Below the pieces are notes generated by a model. The model did no database searches. It saw nothing but the letters and a program-made list of their open reading frames with translations, and was not told the DNA's origin. A stretch of 52,059 nucleotides of DNA. Origin: Bryobacterales bacterium. GTDB lineage: Bacteria; Acidobacteriota; Terriglobia; Bryobacterales; Bryobacteraceae. A program made the translations under genes and the position numbers. This document shows positions 1 to 8,570 of this stretch, one piece after another. How positions within the stretch are numbered: position 1 is the first letter of the stretch; each line of letters opens with the position of its first letter. The stretch is taken from contig JAEUQF010000167.1 of the NCBI GenBank assembly GCA_016789745.1, positions 1 through 52,059 on the forward strand. Reading direction: 5' to 3'.

Positions 1-518
1 GCCGGTCCCGGTGGCCGGCGGGAAGGCATGCCATCGCCGCCCGGGAGGCCGTTTTCCGTCTCCTGCTGGACGAGCGCGCGCAGGTACACGGTCTTCTGAA
101 GGACGCCCTGCAAGAACTTTCTCCCGAACTGCGCGATGCGATGCTGGCGGAACTCGGTGTGTTCTGCCCGGAGGCGAAGGAGCAGACCTTCGAGGTGTAC
201 GGACTCAATTTCGCCGAACGGGAGGACGCTGCTGGGTCGGTGCGCCGGGACTTCATTCTCTCGCTGCGCAGTAGCCGTGGGGGAAGGGTCGGCGGGTGCA
301 CACTTATCGCCAACTGCGATACGGGAGTGATCCGCTACATGGTTCGCAAGAGTTGGGCCAGTGAATCGCGCCACCGAGCGATTCAGGCGTTTCGTGCTTC
401 TGGTGCGGGCGCGGCACATGCCTACCTGGCGGGCACGCCGTTCTGCGGACCCGGCTCACGCTTCGCCATGCTTCATGACCACATTGCCGAGATCAGCAAG
501 GAGGAAGGTTATGCCTAG
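1..518 (+). CDS. C-terminal part of an unidentified protein
   Basis: An open frame runs from the left edge (first full codon at position 3) to TAG at 516-518. The visible ~170 residues begin inside the gene, upstream of the first in-frame ATG at 141, so the start lies outside the window. The piece has an Arg/Leu/Glu-rich helical start followed by a mixed segment with several Cys and His. I do not recognise a family. It overlaps the next gene by 8 bp, so the two are probably cotranslated and functionally linked. No membrane segment is visible in this part. Confidence 0.6.
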   Translation, partial: RSRWPAGRHAIAAREAVFRLLLDERAQVHGLLKDALQELSPELRDAMLAELGVFCPEAKEQTFEVYGLNFAEREDAAGSVRRDFILSLRSSRGGRVGGCTLIANCDTGVIRYMVRKSWASESRHRAIQAFRASGAGAAHAYLAGTPFCGPGSRFAMLHDHIAEISKEEGYA

Positions 519-1971
519 GAAAGCGACGCGGCCGGCCCGTAAGTCCGCTCCCGCTAGTCCGGCCCCGGCCCCGGCGGTGCGCATCCGCATGTATCGTCCT
601 GGTCTGGGCGATTGCTGGCTGCTGACGTTTCACAATGAGGGCGTGGAGCGGCACGTACTCATCGATTGCGGCGTGCTGGTCGGCACGCCGAACCAGAAGC
701 AGCAGTTGACGGACATCGCGCAGCACATCCGCAAGACGACCTCCGATGAACTGGCGGTGCTTGTCGCCACCCACGAACATTGGGACCATGTGGCCGGCTT
801 CCACTTCGCCCGCGACGAGTTTCAGCATCTGAAGCCCGAACAGGTCTGGGTCGCGTGGACCGAAGACCCCGAGCAGACGATCGCCACCGAAAAAAAGAAG
901 CAGAACGCGATGATGGCGCGCGCGATCGGGATGGCCGCCGAACACCTGGGGGCATCGGCGTCGTCCTACGACCGCGAGTGTGGCGCCGGCATCGCCCGCA
1001 TCACGGACTTCGACGGCATGCTGGGTGCCGCGAAATTCTCCAAGCAAAGCGATTCGGCCATGCAGTTCGTCGTCGACAAGCGCAAGCCGGCCGATCCGTA
1101 CCTGCGGCCGGGGCAGGTGCTGGAGCAGCCGGACTGGCTGCCGGGCGGCGTTCGTGTTTACGTGCTGGCTCCGCCGATGGACCGCGGGGCGCTGCGCCAG
1201 GATCGCACGCGCGTTGAGGAAGGCTTCAAGACGGAGAAAAAGGGAGAGGATGGGGCTGCGTTCGCGTGGATGTCGGCGGTGATGGGTGCCTCTTCCGAGT
1301 CAATGCACGAAGATCTCGCCATCCGGCTGCGGCCGTTCGATCCCGCCCTGGCTTGGCCGCAAGACGACTTCCAGGCGCGCTCCAAGTGGGACGTCATGAA
1401 GCGCTATGAGGAGGAGCCGTGGCGGCGGATCGACCAGGACTGGCTGCATTCGGCTGCCTCGCTGGCGCTGCAGTTGGACAACTCCATCAACAACACCAGC
1501 CTGGTGCTGGCCTTTGAACTGGTGGCATCGAGACAGGTGCTGTTGTTTGTCGGGGATTCGGAGTTGGAAAGCTGGAAGAGCTGGCAGTCGATGGAGTTCC
1601 AGCGGGACGACGGCACGCGCGTTACGGCGGAGGATCTGCTTTCCCGCACGGTGTTCTACAAGGTGGGGCATCACGGCAGCGGCAACGCGACGCTGCGTGC
1701 GGCGCTGGCCAAGATGACCAGCCCGGCGCTGGTGGCTGCGGTACCCACGGATACGGACTTCGCGAAGAACAAGCAGGGATGGCAGATGCCGGCGGAGAAA
1801 CTGGAGCCGGAACTGCATGCGCGGGCGCGCGGCCGGGTGATCTATGCCGATCCGGGAAAGGCTTGTCTGCGGAAGGGGAAGCCGGATGGTGTGAGCCAGT
1901 CGGATTGGGATGCGTTTGTGGCGCGGGTGGAGGAGAAGGATGCGCTCTACGTGGATTACTGTCTGGGGTGA
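511..1971 (+). CDS. Metallo-beta-lactamase-fold hydrolase, ComEC/Rec2-like type
   Basis: A predicted metal-dependent hydrolase of 486 residues. The start at ATG 511 is chosen because AAGGAGG (498-504) lies just upstream; the same frame is open further 5' but that part overlaps the previous gene. After an Ala/Pro/Lys-rich tail of about 22 residues comes the MBL fold. The zinc motif THEHWDH lies near residues 87-93, a FVGDSE strand near 345, and KVGHHGSGN near 385, which resembles the nuclease-like MBL domain of ComEC. There is no signal peptide or transmembrane segment, so it is a soluble stand-alone enzyme. Substrate is unknown; nucleic acid or a phosphodiester is inferred only from the ComEC resemblance. 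It is coupled to the partial upstream gene. Confidence 0.8.
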   Translation: MPRKATRPARKSAPASPAPAPAVRIRMYRPGLGDCWLLTFHNEGVERHVLIDCGVLVGTPNQKQQLTDIAQHIRKTTSDELAVLVATHEHWDHVAGFHFARDEFQHLKPEQVWVAWTEDPEQTIATEKKKQNAMMARAIGMAAEHLGASASSYDRECGAGIARITDFDGMLGAAKFSKQSDSAMQFVVDKRKPADPYLRPGQVLEQPDWLPGGVRVYVLAPPMDRGALRQDRTRVEEGFKTEKKGEDGAAFAWMSAVMGASSESMHEDLAIRLRPFDPALAWPQDDFQARSKWDVMKRYEEEPWRRIDQDWLHSAASLALQLDNSINNTSLVLAFELVASRQVLLFVGDSELESWKSWQSMEFQRDDGTRVTAEDLLSRTVFYKVGHHGSGNATLRAALAKMTSPALVAAVPTDTDFAKNKQGWQMPAEKLEPELHARARGRVIYADPGKACLRKGKPDGVSQSDWDAFVARVEEKDALYVDYCLG

Positions 1972-2867
1972 CCGGCCGGCTTTGAGCAGGCGCGCCGGCT
2001 ATCGCCCAGTTTTCCGGCCTCGCTCTGAAGTTGGTTGCCGTGCCGGGAGGTGATGCTTTGAATGAGCGAATTGGCTAGGCTGTGAGAGCCGGCGCAGGTA
2101 GTCCGCCAGGCGCGGGTGGCCTCACGTAGCAGCCGCAGCAGCGCCTTCGCTTCCGACGGGCCGCCCGCTGCGAGTGCCTCCACCGCGGCGTACTGGGCGA
2201 AGGAGCCTCCTGGGGCTGCCTCATTGGAATGGGCCAGATCCAGTAGCCGCCTGGTGCGTTCGCGCGGGTCGGCCAGCCGCACGGCGGTTCCCAAGGCGCC
2301 CCGCAGCTTTCGGACTTCGTCGATCTCGCCGCAGACTTGTGCCTCGGACTTGCCCTCCGGAAACCAATAGCGGACCAGGTTTGTGGACCAGGGCGGAGTC
2401 TGTTCGTAGACGAAGAGTTCCCCGTCCTGTATCCAGATAGCCGAAGTAAGAATCGTGCCAATGCCCAACGCAGGTTCCCAGCGCTGATCGATGTTCTTCA
2501 GGAATACGATGATGCGGTCACCCTCGCGGATGGGCGGAGTACCCTCGAATCTCCCTTCCGGCTTCCACCAATCGCCAATCAGATGCGACAGCCTCCGGCT
2601 GTTGTCCACCGATGAGGCCAGTCCTTGCAGTTCCAGCACGCGACCCACGGCAACACTGCCGGCAATCACTTCGGCTACCCGAAACTGCGTCGCGCTCCCG
2701 GCCGGGATTACCACCACGATGTCGGTGGCGTGCCAGGCACAGTAATCCAGATAGAACGACGGCTCCAACCGAGCCGCCGCTGTGCCGGAGCAGCACAGCG
2801 CGAGCAGCCACAACTTTGCCGTCTTCCGAGCCACGCCCGAATCGTAGCATGCAGAATTGCTCCACAT
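1956..2867 (-). CDS. Secreted protein of unknown function
   Basis: 303 residues. ATG at 2867 is preceded by AGGACAGGAA; a GTG at 2834 is a possible later start that would give a more classical signal peptide. Residues about 15-32 form a hydrophobic segment ending in an Ala-rich cleavage site, so export is likely. The mature part is rich in beta-strand patterns, with Cys in LDYCAWH and again further on, followed by a helical C-terminal third. I recognise no domain. Its 3' end overlaps the end of the convergent MBL gene by 16 bp. Only 67 bp separate its start from the divergent subtilase gene. Confidence 0.6.
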   Translation of the reverse strand: MWSNSACYDSGVARKTAKLWLLALCCSGTAAARLEPSFYLDYCAWHATDIVVVIPAGSATQFRVAEVIAGSVAVGRVLELQGLASSVDNSRRLSHLIGDWWKPEGRFEGTPPIREGDRIIVFLKNIDQRWEPALGIGTILTSAIWIQDGELFVYEQTPPWSTNLVRYWFPEGKSEAQVCGEIDEVRKLRGALGTAVRLADPRERTRRLLDLAHSNEAAPGGSFAQYAAVEALAAGGPSEAKALLRLLREATRAWRTTCAGSHSLANSLIQSITSRHGNQLQSEAGKLGDSRRACSKPAGHPRQ

Positions 2868-2934
2868 TTCCTGTCCTTTTCCATCGCCATTTCCCGCTAT
2901 CATCACTGCGGGAAGAAAGGAATCGCCGCACCCT

Positions 2935-4692
2935 ATGCCGGAAAATATCCATCCCATGCTCGACAGCTTTGCCGTCGCCAGTAACGACGAGACCGAAGCC
3001 TTTGCGTTGCGCGCAGCGCCCCTTAGCAGGGGGACGCGCCGCACCGTTATCGAAACCCGCAGGGCGCGCGTGGCCATCCAGTGTGCCAACGCCGCGGCCA
3101 TCGAGCGGCAAGTCCGGGCGGTGGGCGGCGAGACCGAATTGGTGACGCCGAAGGACGGCGGCTCGGCCGACATTGTGCTTGCCGAGGTGCCTCTCGACGG
3201 TATCGGCCAACTCGCCAATAGCGACGCGGTCTACCTGGTAACGCCGGCAGTGGAGGCGAGGCCGAACATGGATGCGGCGCGCCCAGCCGTGTGGTCCTCC
3301 GGCAGTGTGGATATCCCCTCTACTGCCGGGCGGGGCGCGGGTGTTGTCGTTGGCGTGGTGGATACCGGCATCGACTGGCGGCACCCGGACTTTCGCCACG
3401 CCGACGGCACCACGCGCATCCACCGGCTGCTGGTGCAGGACCGCTCTTCGCAACAGGAGTTCACCAGCGCGCAGATCAATGCGGCGTTGGCCGGCGGTGC
3501 GCTCATTCCCGGCGATGATGATCCGGACGGGCATGGACACGGCACGCACGTCACCAGTACCGCCGCCGGGAACGGAGCGGCGTCGCAGGGCCGTCTGCGG
3601 GGGATTGCGCCGGAGGCGAGTATCATTGCCGTCCGCACGGACTTCAATACCAACAACGTTCGCCGTGCGGTTTCCTATGTGTTCCAGCAGGCGGGGACTA
3701 ACCCGGCTGTGGTGAATCTGAGCCTCGGCTCGCACTTCGGCCCGCACGATGGCACTTCTGACTTCGACCAGGTGATCGAGCGCCTGGTGGGTCCCGGGCG
3801 CATTGTGGTGGCTTCGGCGGGCAATGAAAGCGGAGATGGCATTCATGCCGGGGCACGCCTGCCCGGCAATTCCCGCTTTGTTGCCGATATCCTGCTGAAC
3901 CCGGGCAATGGCGGCAGTCCGGCCTCGGCCATGATCGACATCTGGATTCCCGCCGGCGATCAGATGGACCTGGTCCTGCGTACGCCCGATGGCGATCTCA
4001 TTCAGACCGGCAGTGCGATGTCCAACACGCGCTGGCGGGCCCGTGTCGCGCCGGTAGCTGCCATGAACGGCGACACGAACGTCTTTGTCACCATCACGGT
4101 CATGGAGTTATCCAGTGCCACTCTACATGGTTGGAGCCTGATCTTTTCCAGCCGCCAGGTAACCGACGGGCGCGTGCACGCCTGGATTCTGAACTCGGAT
4201 ATGGCGCGCTTCACCACGGGTGCTTCGAACAGCCACCTGGTGGGCGAACCGGCCACCTCGCGTGGCGCCATCGCGGTAGCTGCCTGGGCGTCCAAACGGC
4301 AGTGGGACAGCCAGGCAGGCCAGATCATTAAGCCGGCTATCCAGCTTGGCGGCATCGCGCATTTCTCCAGCCCGGGACCCAGCCGCGACGAACGCAACAA
4401 GCCGGAGATCGCTGCCCCAGGCCAGTGGATTTCCGCGGCGCTCTCGTCGCAGATTCAGGCGGATCCGACGCTGGTGGACCCCAGCGGACAATACCGCATG
4501 ATGCAGGGAACCAGCATGGCCGCGCCAGTCGTCACGGGTGCGGTTGCCTTGCTGCTGGAGAAGTTCGGCCCGCTGACGCCGCAGCAAGTTCTGGCGCGGC
4601 TGGTGGCCGGCTGCGTGTCCGACGTGCATACCGGTGTCACCTGGAACGCTCGTTGGGGCTTCGGCAAGCTGCAACTGGACCGCATCCTGTGA
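2935..4692 (+). CDS. Subtilisin-like serine protease (S8), no signal peptide
   Basis: 585 residues. ATG 2935 is preferred over the longer frame from 2857 because the latter starts in the divergent promoter region; GGAAGAAAGGA lies upstream of 2935. The catalytic triad is intact: Asp143 in VVDTGID, His202 in HGHGTHV, Ser527 in GTSMAAP; oxyanion Asn297 is in SAGNES. Residues about 43-112 look like a prodomain (alternating strand pattern ending in VYLVTPAVEARPNMD). A beta-rich insert (about 310-430) lies between Asn297 and the Ser, resembling inserts in intracellular bacterial subtilases. No signal peptide is visible, so it probably acts in the cytoplasm or leaves by another route. It is followed by a small prodomain-like gene 33 bp downstream. 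Confidence 0.9.
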   Translation: MPENIHPMLDSFAVASNDETEAFALRAAPLSRGTRRTVIETRRARVAIQCANAAAIERQVRAVGGETELVTPKDGGSADIVLAEVPLDGIGQLANSDAVYLVTPAVEARPNMDAARPAVWSSGSVDIPSTAGRGAGVVVGVVDTGIDWRHPDFRHADGTTRIHRLLVQDRSSQQEFTSAQINAALAGGALIPGDDDPDGHGHGTHVTSTAAGNGAASQGRLRGIAPEASIIAVRTDFNTNNVRRAVSYVFQQAGTNPAVVNLSLGSHFGPHDGTSDFDQVIERLVGPGRIVVASAGNESGDGIHAGARLPGNSRFVADILLNPGNGGSPASAMIDIWIPAGDQMDLVLRTPDGDLIQTGSAMSNTRWRARVAPVAAMNGDTNVFVTITVMELSSATLHGWSLIFSSRQVTDGRVHAWILNSDMARFTTGASNSHLVGEPATSRGAIAVAAWASKRQWDSQAGQIIKPAIQLGGIAHFSSPGPSRDERNKPEIAAPGQWISAALSSQIQADPTLVDPSGQYRMMQGTSMAAPVVTGAVALLLEKFGPLTPQQVLARLVAGCVSDVHTGVTWNARWGFGKLQLDRIL

Positions 4693-4725
4693 GAAGGAGC
4701 TATCCTTCGAGGAGGGGGTGCTGCG

Positions 4726-5004
4726 ATGGGTGATGAGCCAGAGAAACTCGCCGGATACTCCAGTTGGGTGGTGGAGGAATGCCGCGCACAGGGCCGGGAG
4801 GATGAGCCGCTGGCGGTGACGGTCCGCATGACCGCGGATGCGGTGGATCATGCCGCCGCCGTGCTGGAGAACACCGGGTTGCAACTGGAGGAGCAGTTCG
4901 GTGACATTGTGCAGGGCTACATCACCCCGCGCGATATGCACCGGCTGACCGAACTGCCGGAGGTGGCTCGTGTCGAGGTGGCTCCGCCGGCGCGGATGCA
5001 CTGA
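4726..5004 (+). CDS. Small prodomain-like protein, probable protease inhibitor/chaperone
   Basis: 92 residues, started at ATG 4726 after a good GGAGG (4711-4715). From about residue 26 on, it follows the same pattern as residues 43-112 of the subtilase just upstream: V.V hydrophobic strand, a helix with AAAVLENTG, DIVQGYI (compare DIVLAEV), a second helix ending in LPEVARVEVAPPARM (compare SDAVYLVTPAVEARPNM). By analogy with stand-alone I9-type propeptide inhibitors, it may fold or inhibit the adjacent enzyme. The pairing is inferred from pattern similarity and position, not shown. Soluble, no signal peptide. Confidence 0.6.
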   Translation: MGDEPEKLAGYSSWVVEECRAQGREDEPLAVTVRMTADAVDHAAAVLENTGLQLEEQFGDIVQGYITPRDMHRLTELPEVARVEVAPPARMH

Positions 5005-5009
5005 CGCCC

Positions 5010-5786
5010 ATGGCTCGTCCCCGCTTCTACGTCTTCGCTTATGAGGGCTCCGGCAACCTCGGCGATGCTATCCAGACGTATGCGCTCTGCCGGCTGTTGG
5101 GCCCCTTCTGCGCCGGCATCGATCGCGACCGGGAGATGCCGCCGGACGTGGACACTGGCGTCCCGTTGGTAGCGAACGGCTGGCTCGGCTATCGGGCCCA
5201 CCAGCGGCCGGAGAACGTGTTGTTTGCCGGCGTTCACCTGGCTCGTCACGAAACCGCCTTTCGCGACTGGATGCGCCGCAGCCCGCATGCGGTGGGTGCG
5301 CGCGACCCCTACACGGCCGGCCTGCTGGGCGCTCTGTCCGTTCCCAACCAACTGACCGGCTGTGCCACGCTGACCTTCGACCGCTACTGCGGCGCCCGCC
5401 ATGGCCGTTACGCCATTGATGCCCCCGGCGGCGCGGCCGACATCGAAATCAGCAACAGCATCGGCTCACTCTCGTGGCTGGAACAATGGGCGCTGGCCGA
5501 GGAGTTGCTCGCGAAACTGCGCACGGCCGAACAGGTGACCACCAGCCGCCTGCACATCGCACTGCCCTGCCTGGCGTTTGGAACGCCGGTGTTGTTCCCC
5601 GCCTCCTGCTTTGCCTCCACCTTTGAAAAGCAGCGGCTGTCTCTGCTCTTCCACCTGGGCTTCTGTTTCGACACCGCGGTGGAACTGGATGTCGAATGGC
5701 ACGGCGCCGCCTATACCTCGTTTCTTGAGGCGGCCTTGGGGCCGCTGGAAAGGACGGACCGTCCGGCGTTACCCGCTATGTGCTGA
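5010..5786 (+). CDS. Polysaccharide pyruvyltransferase-family protein
   Basis: 258 residues, starting 5 bp after the preceding stop, so it belongs to the same transcript. The N-terminal GSGNLGDAIQTYAL, the central VGARDPYTAGLL with TGCATLTF, and the C-terminal TTSRLHIALPCLAFGTPV are hallmarks of the pyruvyltransferase (CsaB/WcaK-like, GT-B fold) family, which adds ketal pyruvate or related groups to sugars. At 258 residues it is shorter than typical members (about 300-400), but both halves are present. Its place behind a protease and a prodomain-like protein is unusual for a capsule-type enzyme; a peptide or protein substrate cannot be excluded. It ends in an 11-bp convergent overlap with the next gene. 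Confidence 0.75.
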   Translation: MARPRFYVFAYEGSGNLGDAIQTYALCRLLGPFCAGIDRDREMPPDVDTGVPLVANGWLGYRAHQRPENVLFAGVHLARHETAFRDWMRRSPHAVGARDPYTAGLLGALSVPNQLTGCATLTFDRYCGARHGRYAIDAPGGAADIEISNSIGSLSWLEQWALAEELLAKLRTAEQVTTSRLHIALPCLAFGTPVLFPASCFASTFEKQRLSLLFHLGFCFDTAVELDVEWHGAAYTSFLEAALGPLERTDRPALPAMC

Positions 5787-6699
5787 GGCGGTGGAGTTCG
5801 GCCCATGCCGGGGCAAAGAGGGCCTTCTCCTCGCCGGCCAACCCATCCAATCGCTGGTATACCAGGCTGCGCCGGATCGCGCTCCAGGCGGCGTCTTTCA
5901 CCTTTTGCCGGACGGCGGGGTCGACGGTGTGCTCTACCAGGTCGAGGGCCACAATCCACGACGACAGATTGTCGCTGGCGTAATGCACGCCGGCCATCAC
6001 CCGCCTGTCTCCGAAGTCGACACAGTATTGCTGCAAGGCGTGCCAGCAGCTGTCCGCCATTTCCACCTTGTCCAGATGCAGGCGTTCGGCCGCGCACAGC
6101 AGCATGCACATGCCCTGGATGGCGTGTCCGCTGATCATGGCGGGGTGCAGGGCCGTCCTGGCGCCTTCATGATCGAAAGGCAGGTTGAGCAGCAGCCCGG
6201 CCTGGAAGGGACGCGGCCGCTGCAGGCGCTGCTTGAACCAGTAGATGGCGCCGATAGAGAACTTGCGGCCGGCACCGCGATCAAACAGCCGCGGCATCGC
6301 TTCCAGGAGTTCGCGGTTGACGCCCCGGTCGTAGAGGCGCAGCGCCTCCCCGGGGCGGCCTGGTCCGCTGTCTTCTTCGGTGAACAACGAACGGTGCGGG
6401 GTGCAATCCAGGTGCCGGGTTGTCGACAGGGGCAGAGCATCAAAAACACGATCAAATCCGGAGCTTCGCAGGCTTCTGGTGATGCCCAGGTCCGCCTTCG
6501 TACGCGCAATCATGTCGTGGGCGGCGGCGCCCTGCCAGTCGCCGTTGCTCCACTCCGGCCACAGGTGTTCGCGGAAGAACGTCAGCCGTTCGCGCAGCCA
6601 GTCCGGGAAGCGCGTGGTGTTCCGCCAGTCCGGCGGGGCAGCCTCTGATGGGTTTGCCAGAGTCGGCAGAAGACCATATGGGGGGAGAAACGGCGTCAT
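5776..6699 (-). CDS. PAP2 / vanadium-haloperoxidase-fold protein
   Basis: 307 residues. The three phosphate/vanadate-binding motifs are recognisable: KQRLQRPRP near the middle, HPAMISGHAIQG, and DRRVMAGVHYASDN containing the catalytic-type His and Asp. No transmembrane helices are evident, which fits the soluble bacterial haloperoxidase-like branch better than membrane PAP2 phosphatases. Whether it is a haloperoxidase or a phosphatase cannot be decided from sequence. ATG 6699 overlaps the stop of the upstream glycosyltransferase gene by 4 bp (ATGA), and GAGGAG precedes it, so it is the last gene of the sigma-kinase operon. Confidence 0.8.
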   Translation of the reverse strand: MTPFLPPYGLLPTLANPSEAAPPDWRNTTRFPDWLRERLTFFREHLWPEWSNGDWQGAAAHDMIARTKADLGITRSLRSSGFDRVFDALPLSTTRHLDCTPHRSLFTEEDSGPGRPGEALRLYDRGVNRELLEAMPRLFDRGAGRKFSIGAIYWFKQRLQRPRPFQAGLLLNLPFDHEGARTALHPAMISGHAIQGMCMLLCAAERLHLDKVEMADSCWHALQQYCVDFGDRRVMAGVHYASDNLSSWIVALDLVEHTVDPAVRQKVKDAAWSAIRRSLVYQRLDGLAGEEKALFAPAWAELHRLST

Positions 6700-8570
6700 G
6701 CTTTCAGGACTCCTCGGTATGCCTCTTCGATGCCCCGGACGACCGCTCCATTCAGCAGCGGCGATTGCCGCATCATCCGGCGCAGGTTGCGGCGGTAGTT
6801 GAGCAGGCGCGCCGGGTTTCGGGCCAACTCCACGGCGTTGGCCACGTACGCGCCGGCGCTGTCCGCCGCCAGTTCGCCCACTCCGGCGCGATCAAGAATC
6901 TGCCAGCCGACGCGAGCCACGTGCAGCAGCCCGGCCACGCTGATCACCGGTACCCCCATCCACAGGCATTCGCTGGTGGTGGTCTGGCCGGCGTAGGGGA
7001 AGGTATCCAAGCCGATGTCCACCTGCGACAGCAGGTGCATATGTTCGGCTAGTGCCAGCCTGCCGCGAAACAGCAGCCGGCGCCCAGAGACGCCGCGGGA
7101 CTCGACGCACTCCCGGATGCGGCGGCGGCAGGCCGAGCCGCGTTCGTCCAACTCGGTGGCCGAATAGTGCACCAGCAGGCGGCTTCCTGGTACCTGCCGG
7201 AGCACCTGCGCCACCGCGTCCCAGGTTCCGGCGTTCCACTTCGACGGCCGCTGCAGCAGGCCGAAGGTGATGTAGCCGTTGGTTATCGAAGGCGGCGGGG
7301 TGAGCCGCGGCGTCAGCGGGGGGCGGTAAGGCAAGTAGCCCGGGCTCAGCCACAACGGCTCTTCGGTGTACTGCTGCTCGGCTCCGGGTGGGCAGACCCA
7401 GCGGTCCGTGAGAATGTAATCCACTGCCAGTGCTCCGGTGGATCCCGGATAGTTCGGAAAGGTTATCTGCACCGGGGCGTGCCGCTCCTGCAGCAGCAGT
7501 AGTGCCGACCCGTAATGGCCCGACAGATCCACCAGGATATCCAGTTCATCCTCGCGGATCAGGCGCGCCAGCGATTCCAGATCCAGCGCCTCGCGCCAAT
7601 GGTCGCAGTGGCGGGCCGCGCGCCAGCTCCAGGCGTCGCGTCTGGGATGGACGTGATAGCCGTACACGGTGAATCGCTCCCGGCGGCGCTGCTCCAGCAG
7701 CGGCAGCACGAAGTGAATGGCCGGGCCTGCGGGAAACTCCTGCGTCATGTAGCCGATACGCGGCCGCCGCCGAGAGCTGCGGCGATGTACCGATCGTAAG
7801 GCTGCGAAGGTGAACGTCTGCCGGCGTCCCCATTCCTCCACTGCCTGCCGCGCCCCCTCGATCGTCTCGTCTTCGGTGTGCAGGCGGGCGCTGACGTAGG
7901 CTGAATGCTGCACCGCGTCCAGCCCACCCGAATCGAGCAGTTGGCGTCCGATAGCGACGCTTTCACGCGTGTTGCCGCAGTGCCAGTGCAGGCCGGAAAG
8001 GAAGGCGGCTTCGCCTCGCGCCGGTGCTCCTCCGGTACCCGCTTTCCAGTCGGCAAGCGCCTGGTGGTAGTTGCCCGCCTGTGCTTGCAGGATGGCTCGC
8101 AACCGCAGCGCCGGCGCGTAGTCAGGCTCATCGCGCAACAGCGCATGACAGGCCTGGAGAGCCGCGCGGCGGCGGCCCAGCCGCCAGAGTACGTCCGCTC
8201 GTCGAACGCGGATCTGCCGGTCGCGCGGTTCCAGCCGCAGCGCCCGGTGCAGGACCCGCAACGCCTCGCTGTTCCGGCCCAACGACAGCAACGCCACCGC
8301 CCAATCCGCCAGAATCGTCGCGTCTTGCGGCGCCCGCTCGGCCGCCTGCCGCAGGTGTGCGGCGGAGCCCTTCCAATCCCCCAGCGCCCCCAGCAGCACA
8401 CCCAGGCTGCGCCAGCCGGCCGAAGACTCCGGTTGCCGCCGGATGGCTTCCCGCAACGCCGCTTCCACCTCCTCCGCCGGGGCGCCCCGCAGCAACGCTC
8501 CCACGCCCGTGTTGCCATCCAACACGGAACCGGGTGGAAGCGTTGGCGTGATGCGCAACTCCCTATTCAT
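6696..8570 (-). CDS. TPR protein with O-GlcNAc-transferase-like (GT41) domain
   Basis: 624 residues. Residues about 25-240 hold tandem TPR-type helical repeats (for example AWRSLGVLLGALGDWKGSAAHL). The C-terminal half matches the GT41/SPINDLY/OGT family: DLSGHYGSAL with the conserved His, the PNYPGSTGALAVDYILTD strand, SKWNAGTWDAVAQVL with the nucleotide-binding Lys, and DIGLDTFPYAGQTTTSECL. The first OGT catalytic-region His (GNHPTSH in animal enzymes) is not retained at the same place, although a nearby His is. The family transfers a sugar from a UDP-sugar to Ser/Thr of proteins. It overlaps the 85-aa gene upstream by 8 bp and the PAP2 gene downstream by 4 bp, so its target may be encoded in the same operon. 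Confidence 0.85.
   Translation of the reverse strand: MNRELRITPTLPPGSVLDGNTGVGALLRGAPAEEVEAALREAIRRQPESSAGWRSLGVLLGALGDWKGSAAHLRQAAERAPQDATILADWAVALLSLGRNSEALRVLHRALRLEPRDRQIRVRRADVLWRLGRRRAALQACHALLRDEPDYAPALRLRAILQAQAGNYHQALADWKAGTGGAPARGEAAFLSGLHWHCGNTRESVAIGRQLLDSGGLDAVQHSAYVSARLHTEDETIEGARQAVEEWGRRQTFTFAALRSVHRRSSRRRPRIGYMTQEFPAGPAIHFVLPLLEQRRRERFTVYGYHVHPRRDAWSWRAARHCDHWREALDLESLARLIREDELDILVDLSGHYGSALLLLQERHAPVQITFPNYPGSTGALAVDYILTDRWVCPPGAEQQYTEEPLWLSPGYLPYRPPLTPRLTPPPSITNGYITFGLLQRPSKWNAGTWDAVAQVLRQVPGSRLLVHYSATELDERGSACRRRIRECVESRGVSGRRLLFRGRLALAEHMHLLSQVDIGLDTFPYAGQTTTSECLWMGVPVISVAGLLHVARVGWQILDRAGVGELAADSAGAYVANAVELARNPARLLNYRRNLRRMMRQSPLLNGAVVRGIEEAYRGVLKA

Noticed and set aside
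2518..3846. Long minus-strand frame covering the start of the subtilase
   Set aside because: It runs antisense through the subtilase catalytic domain and has no recognisable protein pattern.
5578..6648. 356-codon open frame on the plus strand
   Set aside because: It is antisense to the PAP2/haloperoxidase gene, whose motifs are intact, and its product is Arg/Pro/Gln-rich without a domain.
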